Notes: generated from the letters alone by a model not told the origin. A DNA stretch of 64,000 nucleotides from Symbiodinium natans (GCA_905221605.1 CAJNDS010002147.1:77501-141500), one strand, 5' to 3'; numbered from the stretch's first letter, positions 33,501 to 39,825 are shown. A program made the numbers and translations.

Positions 33501-35561
33501 CTCTTTCCAACGCGCGTAGTCAAAGACAACCATGACGCGCACCGGAAGGGCTGCGACGACGCACATCGGCACAGCCGCGGCCTGGACACGGCCCGCAGGC
33601 TCTGGGACGGCGTCGTTGCCGACCGCCCAGGGCACGGGTCCGTCACCCTCAGTACCCTCTCCGAGGTACTGGTCCAGGTCGAAACCTCGGAGTTGGCCCG
33701 AAAGGCCCTCGAGATCTTTCGTCCTCGCCGCAAGGAGCGCATCCCGATCCTTGGGATTGCGGCTAAAACTGTCACCCAGCGTCGCTGAGCGACCGCTAAG
33801 GCTCCTTATTTCGGACCCATCCATAAGGATTTCCGCAACCCACCGGACGAGTTTCGGATCCATTCCGATGTCCGACGTTTGCGCTCGGGTAAGGTTGGCA
33901 TGATCTGTCCAACACAGAGTCCGAATAGAGCCAAACATGCGGCGTGTCGCCCGCTTTACCTCGAGCTGGGCAAACGCCTCCTGTATCAAGGGCGGCCAGT
34001 TCTGCTGCGCGGGGGTCAAGCTCTTCGAGTGCGTCATAAGCACTTTGAGCTGGCTCAAGTCACGCGTCATCTGCACGACGCTGCCCCCTACCGCGATGCC
34101 CGACGCATCCGCGATCTGCTCAAGGGGACACGACCCATCCGCAGCAGAGGCCTCATCGAAGGTAGCCAAATTGATGCGGTTTTGCATCATACGCTTAATC
34201 GCTTTAAAGGCTTTGCAACCCTCGGTGGCGGCTGAGCCCAGCCCGCCTTCAGGAAAGACGGCGCCTGGCTTCTGCCACTGCCCTAAAATCTTGGCTGCGT
34301 GCCCATACTCAACAGGCAAGTAGCCGCGCAACCAGTTTGCGCAACCCAAAAATTGCTGAATGTGCAGCTTCTCCCAGAGCGGGGGAAAGTCAATCACCGC
34401 CTGACAACGCTCTTCGTCAGGCGAACTCCCGTCCCGCCCAATGTTGTGTCCCAAGAGCTTGCCTTTGGAGACACAAACTTCGGCCTTACTGATCCCAAAG
34501 GAGAACCCAAACAAGATTGATTTATCTAGGAAACCCTCTAAGGAAACGAGGTGGTCGAGGAGGTGCGGGCACGCTTTAGGGTGCCGGGCGCGCATATCTG
34601 CCGCGAGCTTCTCATAATAGTAGTCCGTTGGAGGCTCTTCGATCATCTTCTCGATGTCCCAGCTCTCCACGATATGATAGCTCGGGCAGCGCGCCGTATC
34701 GACCGCGTCTGCTGGGCGCACAGCGTCACTTGCGCCTCTCCCAGCAGTGGCCGATCCCTCACGCCAGCCAGCCCAGCGTGGCCCCTTGCGCGTCCTAAAG
34801 ACCGCGAGGCGTTCGGTGACTGGAACCTCATCGCTGCACGCAACGCTTTCCGCCACACGCAAATCCCTCGTGTCCCAGAGACGCCACGCCTCACCTACGC
34901 GCTGAAGCAAGCACGTTTCGTAAGGCGCCTTCTCGACCGCCAGAGTCCCAAGGTCCTTCTGCGCAGGGCGCCTACCCCACACAGACGCGTAACCACCTGG
35001 CGCCTCCCACCAGCTGTCGGCGCTTGGAAGGTGGTCCAAGCAAGTAAGCACCCCAGGCTCCTCAACAGGGCGCCCAACCGGGCCGCTCCCGCTCCACACT
35101 GAAGCGAGAACAGTCACCGCAGCAAGGACCGATAACACACCGATCCTGGCGCCGGTACGCAGCCGCCCAAAGGACCGCGCACACGAGGAACAACCTTGGA
35201 AGCTTCTTGCCGCGGCCCTGGACGCGGACCCGCATGCAAAGCACGGGTCGTGGTCAACCGAGGCAACGGCGACCCCACAATCCGCACATGCCTGCGGAGA
35301 CGGCTCCGACTCGAACACCGTCTCAACCGCGCCACAACCACAGGCCGCAGTGCTAACGAGGCCGGAACGCACTTCCGCAACAACCTCGCCCGGCTGGAGA
35401 GAGTGATCGCACTCTTGGGCTGCGAGCAACACAAACCCTTTTCCCTCTCCTGTGGGCCAAAGGCCTGGCACGGCCTCGACCCCGCACTCCACCGGAAGCA
35501 CTACCTCGGACAGGGATCCCTCTGCGGAGACTCCGGGCTCCCGCACGACAGGCACCAGCAC
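26883..35561 (-). CDS. pol: Pol polyprotein with split, rearranged reverse transcriptase and C-terminal Tpt1/KptA domain
   Basis: 2892 codons open. Order: Cys-rich zinc-ribbon-like region (C74-C127) and hydrophobic segment (138-157); RT thumb/connection (about 310-430, KLLGHNIG, FLGCANWLRGYLP); RNase H with D485, E528, D553 and D597; an uncharacterised part (650-880); a CxC/CxxC ribbon (895-910); integrase with H1305, H1312, C1342, C1345 and D1374, D1434, E1470, then a GPY-like module (about 1586-1632); a methyltransferase-like remnant (about 1860-2010); RT fingers/palm (about 2240-2412) with D2333 and YVDD 2401-2404; a low-complexity linker; and a Tpt1/KptA domain (from M2659). Finding the RT palm after the integrase, apart from its thumb and RNase H, is highly unusual. 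The frame joins the protease frame by a +1 step in a G5 run near 35631. A separate start for the Tpt1 part at M2659 is plausible. Confidence 0.9.
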   Translation of the reverse strand: MLVPVVREPGVSAEGSLSEVVLPVECGVEAVPGLWPTGEGKGFVLLAAQECDHSLQPGEVVAEVRSGLVSTAACGCGAVETVFESEPSPQACADCGVAVASVDHDPCFACGSASRAAARSFQGCSSCARSFGRLRTGARIGVLSVLAAVTVLASVWSGSGPVGRPVEEPGVLTCLDHLPSADSWWEAPGGYASVWGRRPAQKDLGTLAVEKAPYETCLLQRVGEAWRLWDTRDLRVAESVACSDEVPVTERLAVFRTRKGPRWAGWREGSATAGRGASDAVRPADAVDTARCPSYHIVESWDIEKMIEEPPTDYYYEKLAADMRARHPKACPHLLDHLVSLEGFLDKSILFGFSFGISKAEVCVSKGKLLGHNIGRDGSSPDEERCQAVIDFPPLWEKLHIQQFLGCANWLRGYLPVEYGHAAKILGQWQKPGAVFPEGGLGSAATEGCKAFKAIKRMMQNRINLATFDEASAADGSCPLEQIADASGIAVGGSVVQMTRDLSQLKVLMTHSKSLTPAQQNWPPLIQEAFAQLEVKRATRRMFGSIRTLCWTDHANLTRAQTSDIGMDPKLVRWVAEILMDGSEIRSLSGRSATLGDSFSRNPKDRDALLAARTKDLEGLSGQLRGFDLDQYLGEGTEGDGPVPWAVGNDAVPEPAGRVQAAAVPMCVVAALPVRVMVVFDYARWKEQDAELTEIRRVFQASLPGVSVAVRGCWGPFEDTDGLASHFDCGAGRLAGTKKIKRIRVDLLTSCAKVLREASGFRPQFLVGLGQGGLVTAVLRWPLVVELTLQARNLQRKEARAVGEAWAGIKAIWAVRPRLWRTQQGHLEVAEACPELKKDFPEPPLRGFGIVGKQALGAEVLRSLRLDAVRSIDDASIRGMLDEPSRPLWDHEGLCICGKRTYLFSRCPACIEKEAVDTSVEIAEREEPEPPLEGDLEAHEVGLEVNSVLATLDRTGGLVRVRSSTIQQWAVGFRTTPKDAPVPTAYGMLSGKIWKKSHSMKLSLGSQHKDLSKWGDVKPYWTTWVVREDGAVVAGHNCSPLDAVQGDIVVHWSSVVNWHGHRHVVNEQCEVLWRSKGKEVALDPSFGKLIALVGRVTQVIGWRATGEASDPRGSTRQASRVLAQFSASNEGVEGHWTAGAISRGKNANECKLKGRVLAFMGEEHKGPAVVLELVSHSPILCIWDHSSTKVKVEFKGGVPSLSLAAGEDENRREQLAVEARDAANISEFRVTGSLRAAWYEGQRRDPSLAGSIRKPEPPMVISGDGLLEREVTLRTGQTVVVPVVPNGAAGANGVTWRRACYNSVHCGVLGAHRSAEVTIKLLERAVWWPDLEKDVRTWVAKCLACIKGRSRPTKVEARAVKCGAETCWQEVSVDCEGPNREDREGHRYSLTYFDCLSHAVLLEPMRSLTHAEVRRAFVRCVLRSRTIPSLIRSDRGPEFKNALMAELSAMLGTEWRFSAPLRPCELGANERVHQEVQKVLGAVVRQVGASLSEAWSDWLVVAEYVIDNTPGPHGYTPRDLERSWSLALPLEKDVLRDALQFEPISDWARSQFKQFSELAAAVREHWTRSSEARAKLANRHRRTVDLKPGDRVVWNAPRARSEGAGRVPWKPGLTGPWRVLEVKGHRLILEPVSMESGGTSSARRGPMEAHAEDCILVPADADGAESREPVVFEDDGTGGDDLSRPSLGQQVQGDAKQVEFTLTRRGRDFVLRLGDRIAYRGVGGGPKVCRLGRVTQVDAARAQVGVHRYLPDASGVRVKWRLAYIAEDGALTLSEGTRPAHEAVSVKEIISKIDLNRDGVLAAASARKLDKGAYSLQDRTLERASRAGTGVLSIQEALADLLVAEPRVLQPRASPESGAVESWFRQYFLGGVADVLEVAWGDAVVSDAARRHGYRVVPAFVQGKQAYGITWNLAAEEHLEAISGAVLRTEPKVLVIGLEGKNVPRAFLQLVVRCAQERTRAGAHVALRLQAQKGEWEPWRLEEWGALFGTLAEPRWPWAFVRADMCQFARAGGRSNLVESGALWLADFSLESVGLRCSRPDALGAVQHKHVERAQSDYNLIGAAFCASLQDLGLRGAEELCTAAVESFPATAGADSAAAAPPPSPVVPLPDVRSGEDLTPAERAELDKEVDKYAAEKEAFWRTKADAKDWDSVRADLEVYALAGEKVAEDPRRTEAYRDLVWSGLKIEPGPTRPGLTDADIAAVREVIRRKAAGFWVEDTTRTTVRKFAHDCIPTGPPVSSQPHSLRGESAQWVDDKLEEECKRGQLIRGSSAWGSAPFPTKEMPSYKRHRKRRLVVDYRRVNARIKRSTYYCRRGSDVLAAAVGSVWYTFVDAVSGFNQIRNTKRAREVLAIVARSGKYLPVGLTFGPINGPDDFNFVVDRAYAPGRGRRLKYTKEWIAYVDDLTVRTGRVIDGQFFTDAQAEGAVREACAKGAVAAPQSASSALEALGVRGAHNSKRANHDAARSDQNHPTRVLMLRMLGLFGCFCVQGGCFGGGPFPRSPVCGQKDFSSFVACSFVRLSRSQCLGSRPRGSVQGRSRSRRSLKAQTLRKLPKPPPQRFKCVVEPRVGSPSPRSCLCTAPRCGSRPDRAGATDRSPGPSWSTTRPRCGPCPGRAGAAAYHYCTPAPCSGPCPGRSRARQVSLAHRRSCKAAGLSAAMGGGGSKGRGKSKSPGPKGRKGPPTIDDVQRLLVRCMRHGEGGCRGRFGPGGLYPVDELIEQLGITINQYNQAVAHDANQRKPRLDTSHAGFLRAFQGHSADCGHPMGFMMEGLSETAIDDLIHQYGPAMWHGTDLHVVPSLMQNGLIPGGGPGGRLGVHYVLGHCPTQWEDGRRGFRRGSTCIVEVRLAVPRDAGVPIYAGADGVALTGQIRATGISRIWALPRGSPVYSVDS
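28272..28889 (-). other. Reverse transcriptase fingers/palm region
   Basis: Pol residues about 2225-2430. Motifs in order: RRLVVDYRRVN, FVDAVSGFNQI (D2333), LPVGLTFGPINGPDDF, and WIAYVDDLTV (Y2401-D2404; the YVDD codons lie at 28350-28361). About 40 residues after YVDD the sequence loses RT character and no thumb or RNase H follows. The matching thumb lies at 33762-34634. Confidence 0.9.
29532..29984 (-). other. Methyltransferase-like or degenerate Rossmann region of Pol
   Basis: Residues about 1860-2010 show an alternation (VLEVAWGDAVVSDAARRHG, then KVLVIGLEGKN) reminiscent of class I methyltransferase motifs I and IV, but without clear catalytic residues. Weak call. Confidence 0.3.
30657..31664 (-). 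other. Integrase domain of Pol
   Basis: Residues about 1300-1635. Zinc finger H1305-x6-H1312-x29-C1342-x2-C1345; catalytic core D1374, D1434, E1470 with 35 residues between the last two; and a C-terminal SH3-like module with LKPGDRVVW and LTGPWRVLEV, as in GPY/F-containing Ty3/gypsy integrases. All signature residues are intact. Confidence 0.93.
33762..34634 (-). other. RT thumb/connection and RNase H region of Pol
   Basis: Residues about 310-600. HLLDHLVSLEGFLD and SKGKLLGHNIG match the region that normally follows the YxDD box. The RNase H part shows ADASGIAVGGSV (D485), LIQEAF (E528), CWTDHANL (D553) and LGDSFSR (D597), the four acidic residues expected. No RT palm precedes it. Confidence 0.88.
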
Positions 35562-35601
35562 CCCGTCGCCTGGCGAGAGCTCGAGAGGCTCTTCCCCGTC
35601 G

Positions 35602-36114
35602 TTAGCGGAGGAGCTCCCGGCTTCCGCCCCCAGGCTCGGTGCATGACGCGTCGTCCAGGCTCGACAACCGCGCCTCGAAGGCGTAGGCCCTGTCCTTCCG
35701 GGTCTTGCTGTGATCCTCGCACCTGGGCATCCTGATTCCCAGCGTGTCGAGGACGTGAAAGTCGGGACCCGGCCTGAAGCCCAGGCCCATCCTTCCGGCG
35801 CAGTCCAACGCTCTGCCGCCGAGGATCAGTCCGTGCCAATCGGACGTTCCCCTAGCTGCGATTTTGCATCGCACGAAAATTTCAGTGTTGGGGCGACAGT
35901 CGTCCGCCGTCCTGCCTTCCAGCAGCGTGACGCGCAAGACTGCTGCCCCCTTTAGAGGAACGGGGGCTCCCGAAGCAATGCCATGCACATATTCGGGGTG
36001 GACCCACTTCTCGAGTCTCACGACCGGGAAGCCGGGATCTTCGGTACCGATCCCCAGCTCTGCAGCCCGGTTCATCATGCCCACCACAAGTTCCTCGGTC
36101 ACGTGGTTCGGCGC
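35602..36114 (-). CDS. Retropepsin-like protease segment
   Basis: Open frame of about 170 codons in the +1 frame relative to gag. The putative active site L-D-G-C lies at the very end of the gag frame (D886-G887). The continuation (APNHVTEELV..., then AELG, VVRLEKW, LGGRALD) lies in this frame, so a protease would be assembled across a +1 shift near 36115. The usual D-S/T-G is D-G-C here, so activity is uncertain. The C-terminal ILGGRALD resembles the second half-site region of retropepsins. The frame stops at 35602, shortly after a G5 run (about 35629-35633) where a second +1 step leads to Pol. Confidence 0.65.
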   Translation of the reverse strand, partial: APNHVTEELVVGMMNRAAELGIGTEDPGFPVVRLEKWVHPEYVHGIASGAPVPLKGAAVLRVTLLEGRTADDCRPNTEIFVRCKIAARGTSDWHGLILGGRALDCAGRMGLGFRPGPDFHVLDTLGIRMPRCEDHSKTRKDRAYAFEARLSSLDDASCTEPGGGSRELLR

Positions 36115-38776
36115 AACCGTCGAGCATGCACTCGACCTTACGGTCGAGCACCTGGACTACCGTTCTGTACTGGTAGCCTCCTGGCTCGTTGTCCGCCAGG
36201 TTCCACCAGTCCTTCGGCAGATCGTCCAGGGTGGCGAACTTGTCCCGCCCGCCCTTGCTCAACGGAAGCGCGTGCTGCTGCACCGCGGCGCGTCCTGCGG
36301 CTCCTGAGACGCCTGCCTGGACGCCTGAGCTGCCTATCTGGACACTGAACGCGGCGAAGGGGTTGGACATGGAAGCACCGGAGGGCGCGGCCCAGTTGGC
36401 AGGCAAGGCCGGCGTCCCTCCTGAGGTCGTCAGGTTGTGGACCATGTCGCAGCTGGCTCCTTTCTTGCACGACCCATTCTTGGAGAAAAAGGGGCAAACA
36501 GTGCCTGGTGGCTTTGCCGCGCCTTTGGCCGCAGCCTTAGGCTTAGCGCTGGCCTTTGCCTTGCCACCTCCCTTCCCCTTGCCCTTGCCTTTCGCCGTGG
36601 CAAAGGTTTGGTCACCCTTCTTGGCCGCGAGAGCTTTTCTGCGAAGCTCCTTGTCGTGGCTGTACGGGCAGGCATCCCCTTTCGGGCAATTCCCGTGGTC
36701 GCGAAAGTGGAAGCAGATCTTCTTGTCCGCTCCTTTGCCAGCTCCCTTCGACGCAGCGGCAAACGTCTGATCCGCGCCAGCCTTGGCCGCGGCAGCTGCT
36801 CCCTTCGCAGCAGCCTTAGCGGCGGCCTTGAGGCTCCGAATCTCCTTCTGAGCCTCGGCTAGCGCGACCGACGGGTCCGCGCTTGGAGAGCCGGTCGTGG
36901 AGTACACAGAGTGGGAAACAGCCCGGTGCGCTGCTTCCCTCTGTTCGTACTCCAAGACGACTTTGTGGCTCTCCTCCCAAGTCTGCGGCCCTCTCAGCCC
37001 GCCGTCCTTGGGATCGCCGGGCCACAACCGCTTGTCGTTACGTATCTCCTTTTGGAGATACGGGGGCATCTTGCGGAGGTACGAGAGATACAACTCTCGT
37101 GGGGTCTTCCCAAGACCCACCGCCTCAAGGTCCGCGATCGACGCCTCAAACAAAGGCTCGAATTGGTGGCCTGTGAGCTTGCCCTTAGCGAGGGAGGCAT
37201 GCTCACCATCCACGCGGACTTCTCTTTCCTCCCGCGATTCCCCGAACATCAAGTGCTTGTTCTTGATGCGGTCGTACACTGCCTGTGGGTCGGAGAGAAC
37301 CTCTCCCGACTTCCACGCTGCGCGGTAGGCGTTCGTGTACGTCTTCATGCGCGAGCCGCGGCAGCGCCCGCGTAGCGCTAGCAGCTTCTCGCGCGCACTC
37401 ATACCGCGACAGTTGTTGGCGAGCGCGCAGACGTCCTCGAACTCCTCGTAGAACAGGACAACGTCTCGCGCGTCCGACTTGTCGTCGGTCAGCGTCGGCC
37501 ACGTGAGGTCAGTTTTGACCGTCGTTATGGAGCTTTGCCCGCCCCTCTGCGCTAACGCTTCTTTCAGCGCTTCAGTTTGGGCGGCGAGTGCGGCGGCGAA
37601 ATCGCCCGCCGGGTTTTGGGACCCGGTCTGCGAACCTCCGCCGTCTGAACCTCGCTTCAGGGCTTCTATCTCCATCTCCAGCGCCGCGAGCTTCGCGCGC
37701 AAAGGGGAATCGCCGTCCGTCGCGCCCAGGTCACGGGCCGCGGAAGGACCACCTGCAACCTCGGCAGTGTGCAAACCTCCACGGTCCAAACCTACCCCCA
37801 ACCCACTTGCAATCGCAGGCTGTGGGAGCCCTGGGGAACGCGGCCCCACGGCTTCAACTGGCACATCGGACGGGGAGCTCCAGACCTTCTCTTGGCTCGA
37901 GCTTTCTTTTCCCCCTAGCGCGAGGATAAGCTCCCCGATGCATTGGATTTCACGCTGAATCTCCTCTGCGTCTTCGGGGTCCTCGCCACCGCGCAAAGCC
38001 GCGACCGAGAATCTGGTCCGCAGCCGACGGACCATCTTTGTCGGATGCCAGTCCCCGCCTATCTTCGAGAACTCATCCGCAAGGAGGGTGGCTTTGGTGC
38101 TTAAGGCGTCAAGGTCACGGGAGCTCACCGTGACTCCATGCGCTTTCAGCGCGAGGACAATCCGCGAAACGCGCGTCAAGTAGTCCGCGACCGGTTCTTG
38201 GTCTGGACGGAAAATCGCGCGCAGCTCCGCCTGCAAGCCCTCTGCGGTGCCTGGCACCGAACCTGCTGTCGACGGCGGACCGGACGGTCCCGCCGGGCGG
38301 GACCCTGGTGCCGTAGCAGGGACATAGGCAGCACCGGTAGGGACCATGGCCAGCTCCCTAGCCGCGGCGCTGACGTCCACCCGCGGCGGACTGTCGCCTC
38401 CAGCGCCCGAGGCCTCAGGGACTAGCTCGGAGTCCTCTTCTTCTTCCTCTTCCTCCTCGTCCTCGCCTTCGGCGTCGTGGAGGAACTTCATGACCTTTCG
38501 CCAGAGAGCCGCCTCCTGCTCTGGCGTTGTGCTAACCCCATCCCGCTTGGACAACGGACGACTGCCGGTCTCCCTACGCCACTTAAGCCAAGCGACGTAG
38601 CTCATCCGCTCGGGATAGGGAACGTCACCACCCTCGATCGCTTCGAGGAGGGTGACGCCCTCGGCCTGACCTGCAACCTCTGCGGACATCGCCGCGCCTT
38701 GGTTAGCAGGCCGCAGGCGTGGCACACGAAGCGCCGCGCCTTGGTTAACAGGCCGCAAGCGTGGCACACAGTCCAC
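35882..38776 (-). CDS. gag: Gag-like protein with tandem CCCH zinc fingers
   Basis: 964 codons; only about 1-888 look genuine, because the last 76 or so are read out of frame past the +1 step at 36115. Two nearly identical 14-residue repeats open the protein (VPRLRPVNQGAAL and VPRLRPANQGAAM), followed by a second possible start at M30. An acidic run lies at 104-116, a coiled-coil-like stretch near 360-376, and the Gag core about 420-620 (DARDVVLFYEEFEDVCALAN, then RELYLSYLRKMPPYLQKEI). Ala/Lys-rich linkers carry two CCCH fingers: C688-x8-C697-x5-C703-x3-H707 and C761-x8-C770-x5-C776-x3-H780. CCCH fingers bind RNA and replace the CCHC knuckle of typical Gags. The start lies only 97 bases from the 5' LTR. 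Confidence 0.88.
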   Translation of the reverse strand: MDCVPRLRPVNQGAALRVPRLRPANQGAAMSAEVAGQAEGVTLLEAIEGGDVPYPERMSYVAWLKWRRETGSRPLSKRDGVSTTPEQEAALWRKVMKFLHDAEGEDEEEEEEEEDSELVPEASGAGGDSPPRVDVSAAARELAMVPTGAAYVPATAPGSRPAGPSGPPSTAGSVPGTAEGLQAELRAIFRPDQEPVADYLTRVSRIVLALKAHGVTVSSRDLDALSTKATLLADEFSKIGGDWHPTKMVRRLRTRFSVAALRGGEDPEDAEEIQREIQCIGELILALGGKESSSQEKVWSSPSDVPVEAVGPRSPGLPQPAIASGLGVGLDRGGLHTAEVAGGPSAARDLGATDGDSPLRAKLAALEMEIEALKRGSDGGGSQTGSQNPAGDFAAALAAQTEALKEALAQRGGQSSITTVKTDLTWPTLTDDKSDARDVVLFYEEFEDVCALANNCRGMSAREKLLALRGRCRGSRMKTYTNAYRAAWKSGEVLSDPQAVYDRIKNKHLMFGESREEREVRVDGEHASLAKGKLTGHQFEPLFEASIADLEAVGLGKTPRELYLSYLRKMPPYLQKEIRNDKRLWPGDPKDGGLRGPQTWEESHKVVLEYEQREAAHRAVSHSVYSTTGSPSADPSVALAEAQKEIRSLKAAAKAAAKGAAAAAKAGADQTFAAASKGAGKGADKKICFHFRDHGNCPKGDACPYSHDKELRRKALAAKKGDQTFATAKGKGKGKGGGKAKASAKPKAAAKGAAKPPGTVCPFFSKNGSCKKGASCDMVHNLTTSGGTPALPANWAAPSGASMSNPFAAFSVQIGSSGVQAGVSGAAGRAAVQQHALPLSKGGRDKFATLDDLPKDWWNLADNEPGGYQYRTVVQVLDRKVECMLDGCAEPRDRGTCGGHDEPGCRAGDRYRRSRLPGRETREVGPPRICAWHCFGSPRSSKGGSSLARHAAGRQDGGRLSPQH
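38690..38773 (-). repeat. 42-bp tandem repeat at the gag N-terminus (two copies)
   Basis: Copies at 38690-38731 and 38732-38773 differ at a few positions and encode the 14-residue duplication at the start of Gag. An in-frame start follows the repeat (M30), so the repeat may lie partly in the leader. Confidence 0.85.
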
Positions 38777-38854
38777 GCGTCCAGGTCACGGACCGCGACA
38801 GACAAGCAAAGCAATGCTTGCCCACTCGGGCCGTAGGCACAAGAGCTGTCCGTT

Positions 38855-38871
38855 TCCCAGAACAGCCCCCA
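38855..38871 (-). other. Candidate primer-binding site
   Basis: Two bases after the 5' LTR, element sense reads TGGGGGCTGTTCTGGGA. A TGG at this spacing is expected for pairing with a tRNA 3' CCA end. I cannot identify the tRNA. Confidence 0.45.
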
Positions 38872-38873
38872 AT

Positions 38874-39182
38874 TGTGAAGTCGACCAGCACTGGACTTGC
38901 ACTAAGCCAATGCAATCACAGCCCGGTCACGCTGTTTTACGACTTCGCGAGTTCAAGCACTTGTGCAGCTACGCCTGAGTGCGTCCGGTCGGACCGCACA
39001 GCAACCTAAGAGCTACTGTACGAAACTACCGTGCTCAAAGGCACAAGCTCGGTACTTGAGCCAAAATATTGGCATTGATGCGAATTGCAAAACTCTACAT
39101 GCAAAGGAAAACTACAAGGTGGTCTGCCGAGTCCTAATGCATCACAGAGCAGAAGATGCATATGCACTCATGTCAGCTCACA
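38874..39182 (-). repeat. 5' LTR of the retrotransposon
   Basis: 309 bp, one substitution relative to 21967-22275 (T at 39075). In element sense it starts TGTGAGCTGAC and ends CTTCACA. It is the promoter-bearing copy. No classical TATA box is evident. Confidence 0.97.
39055..39073 (-). promoter_or_regulatory. Spliced-leader-like relic in the 5' LTR
   Basis: Identical to the relic in the 3' LTR. Because this LTR drives transcription, the relic's AG end could serve as a trans-splice acceptor or mark the former RNA 5' end. Confidence 0.6.
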
Positions 39183-39258
39183 GTTTTGATATTTATATTT
39201 ATATTTCTATGTATCTTTATATTTTCATTTATATCTATACATTTTTGAATCTTCTTTT
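39183..39258. repeat. AT-rich tract at the right flank of the retrotransposon, starting with the target duplication
   Basis: It begins with GTTT (39183-39186), the partner of 21963-21966, then ATTTATATTT-type repeats continuing the left flank. Confidence 0.85.
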
Positions 39259-39825
39259 AAAGCGAATACAGACATGTACATTTTTACCCCACGAATCGGA
39301 ACATATCGAATCTGTAAAAAAACTCCTGGTTCCCGAACTCCCTACCAAGAACCCGTAGGACCAGACCAGAGCCTCGCAAGGATCGAGACTCCCGGATACT
39401 CCCGGCAGACTGCACGTCCCGGGACATGAGACAAGGATGTCGAGGTTCGGGACTTGGGACTTTGAGAATCTGAAGGATTTAGGGCTTACGGGTTGGGATT
39501 TCAGGTTTCGGGAGGCTTGGGACTTGGGACTTTCAGGGGCTAAAGGGTTTTGGGGTTGAGGGTTTGGGATTTCAGATTTCGGGTTGTACAGTATGTGGTC
39601 TGCAGTGTCGGCAGGAGTTAGGCTCATCCGCCAAGTCAGGGGAGAAGGGAAGAAAACCAAGAGCTTGTGTGAACAAAGCAAGGAGGCGTCCCCAGCTTGT
39701 TGAAGATGACCGGTACCGGTACTTTCTGACTAGGAAGACTAGCGCTTCTGCCGAGACTTTTTGGAAGGGCCGAATGCGTTGAGGGAGACGTATGCTTCTT
39801 CCTGGAAACCTTGATTCGTGCAAGA
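39259..39825. repeat. B unit, start of B2
   Basis: It matches 55409-55690 (anchors GTACAGTATGTGGTCT near 39586 and GGCTCATCCGCCAAGTCAG near 39619). No gene recognised. Confidence 0.65.

Larger units (their letters stand above)
21967..39182 (-). mobile_element. 17.2-kb Ty3/gypsy-like LTR retrotransposon with accessory RNA-processing domains
   Basis: Two direct 309-bp LTRs (TGTG...CACA) flanked by a 4-bp target duplication enclose, on the minus strand, a Gag with tandem CCCH fingers, a protease, RNase H, integrase and reverse transcriptase, a Tpt1/KptA domain and a final ORF with SWIM and PLD domains. The integrase has an HHCC finger, a D,D35E core and a GPY-like C-terminal module, and the RNase H is of the Ty3/gypsy kind. 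The single LTR difference indicates recent insertion. The element is unusually long for this class. Coding capacity is high, but the frames are staggered by +1 steps, so whether it is active, uses programmed shifts, or carries point indels is open. Confidence 0.95.

Noticed and set aside
33084-33788. 234-codon plus-strand frame opposite Pol
   Set aside because: Antisense to the RNase H/unknown region of Pol and without any known motif.
35882-36114. Last 76 or so residues of the gag frame as a real C-terminus
   Set aside because: The composition loses protein character after the active-site D-G, and the homologous protease sequence continues in the +1 frame.
21967-39182. Ty1/copia assignment
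   Set aside because: The integrase GPY-like module, the RNase H pattern and FLGCANW/LLGH motifs fit Ty3/gypsy better. The RT palm lying after the integrase alone would suggest copia, but the thumb and RNase H do not follow it.
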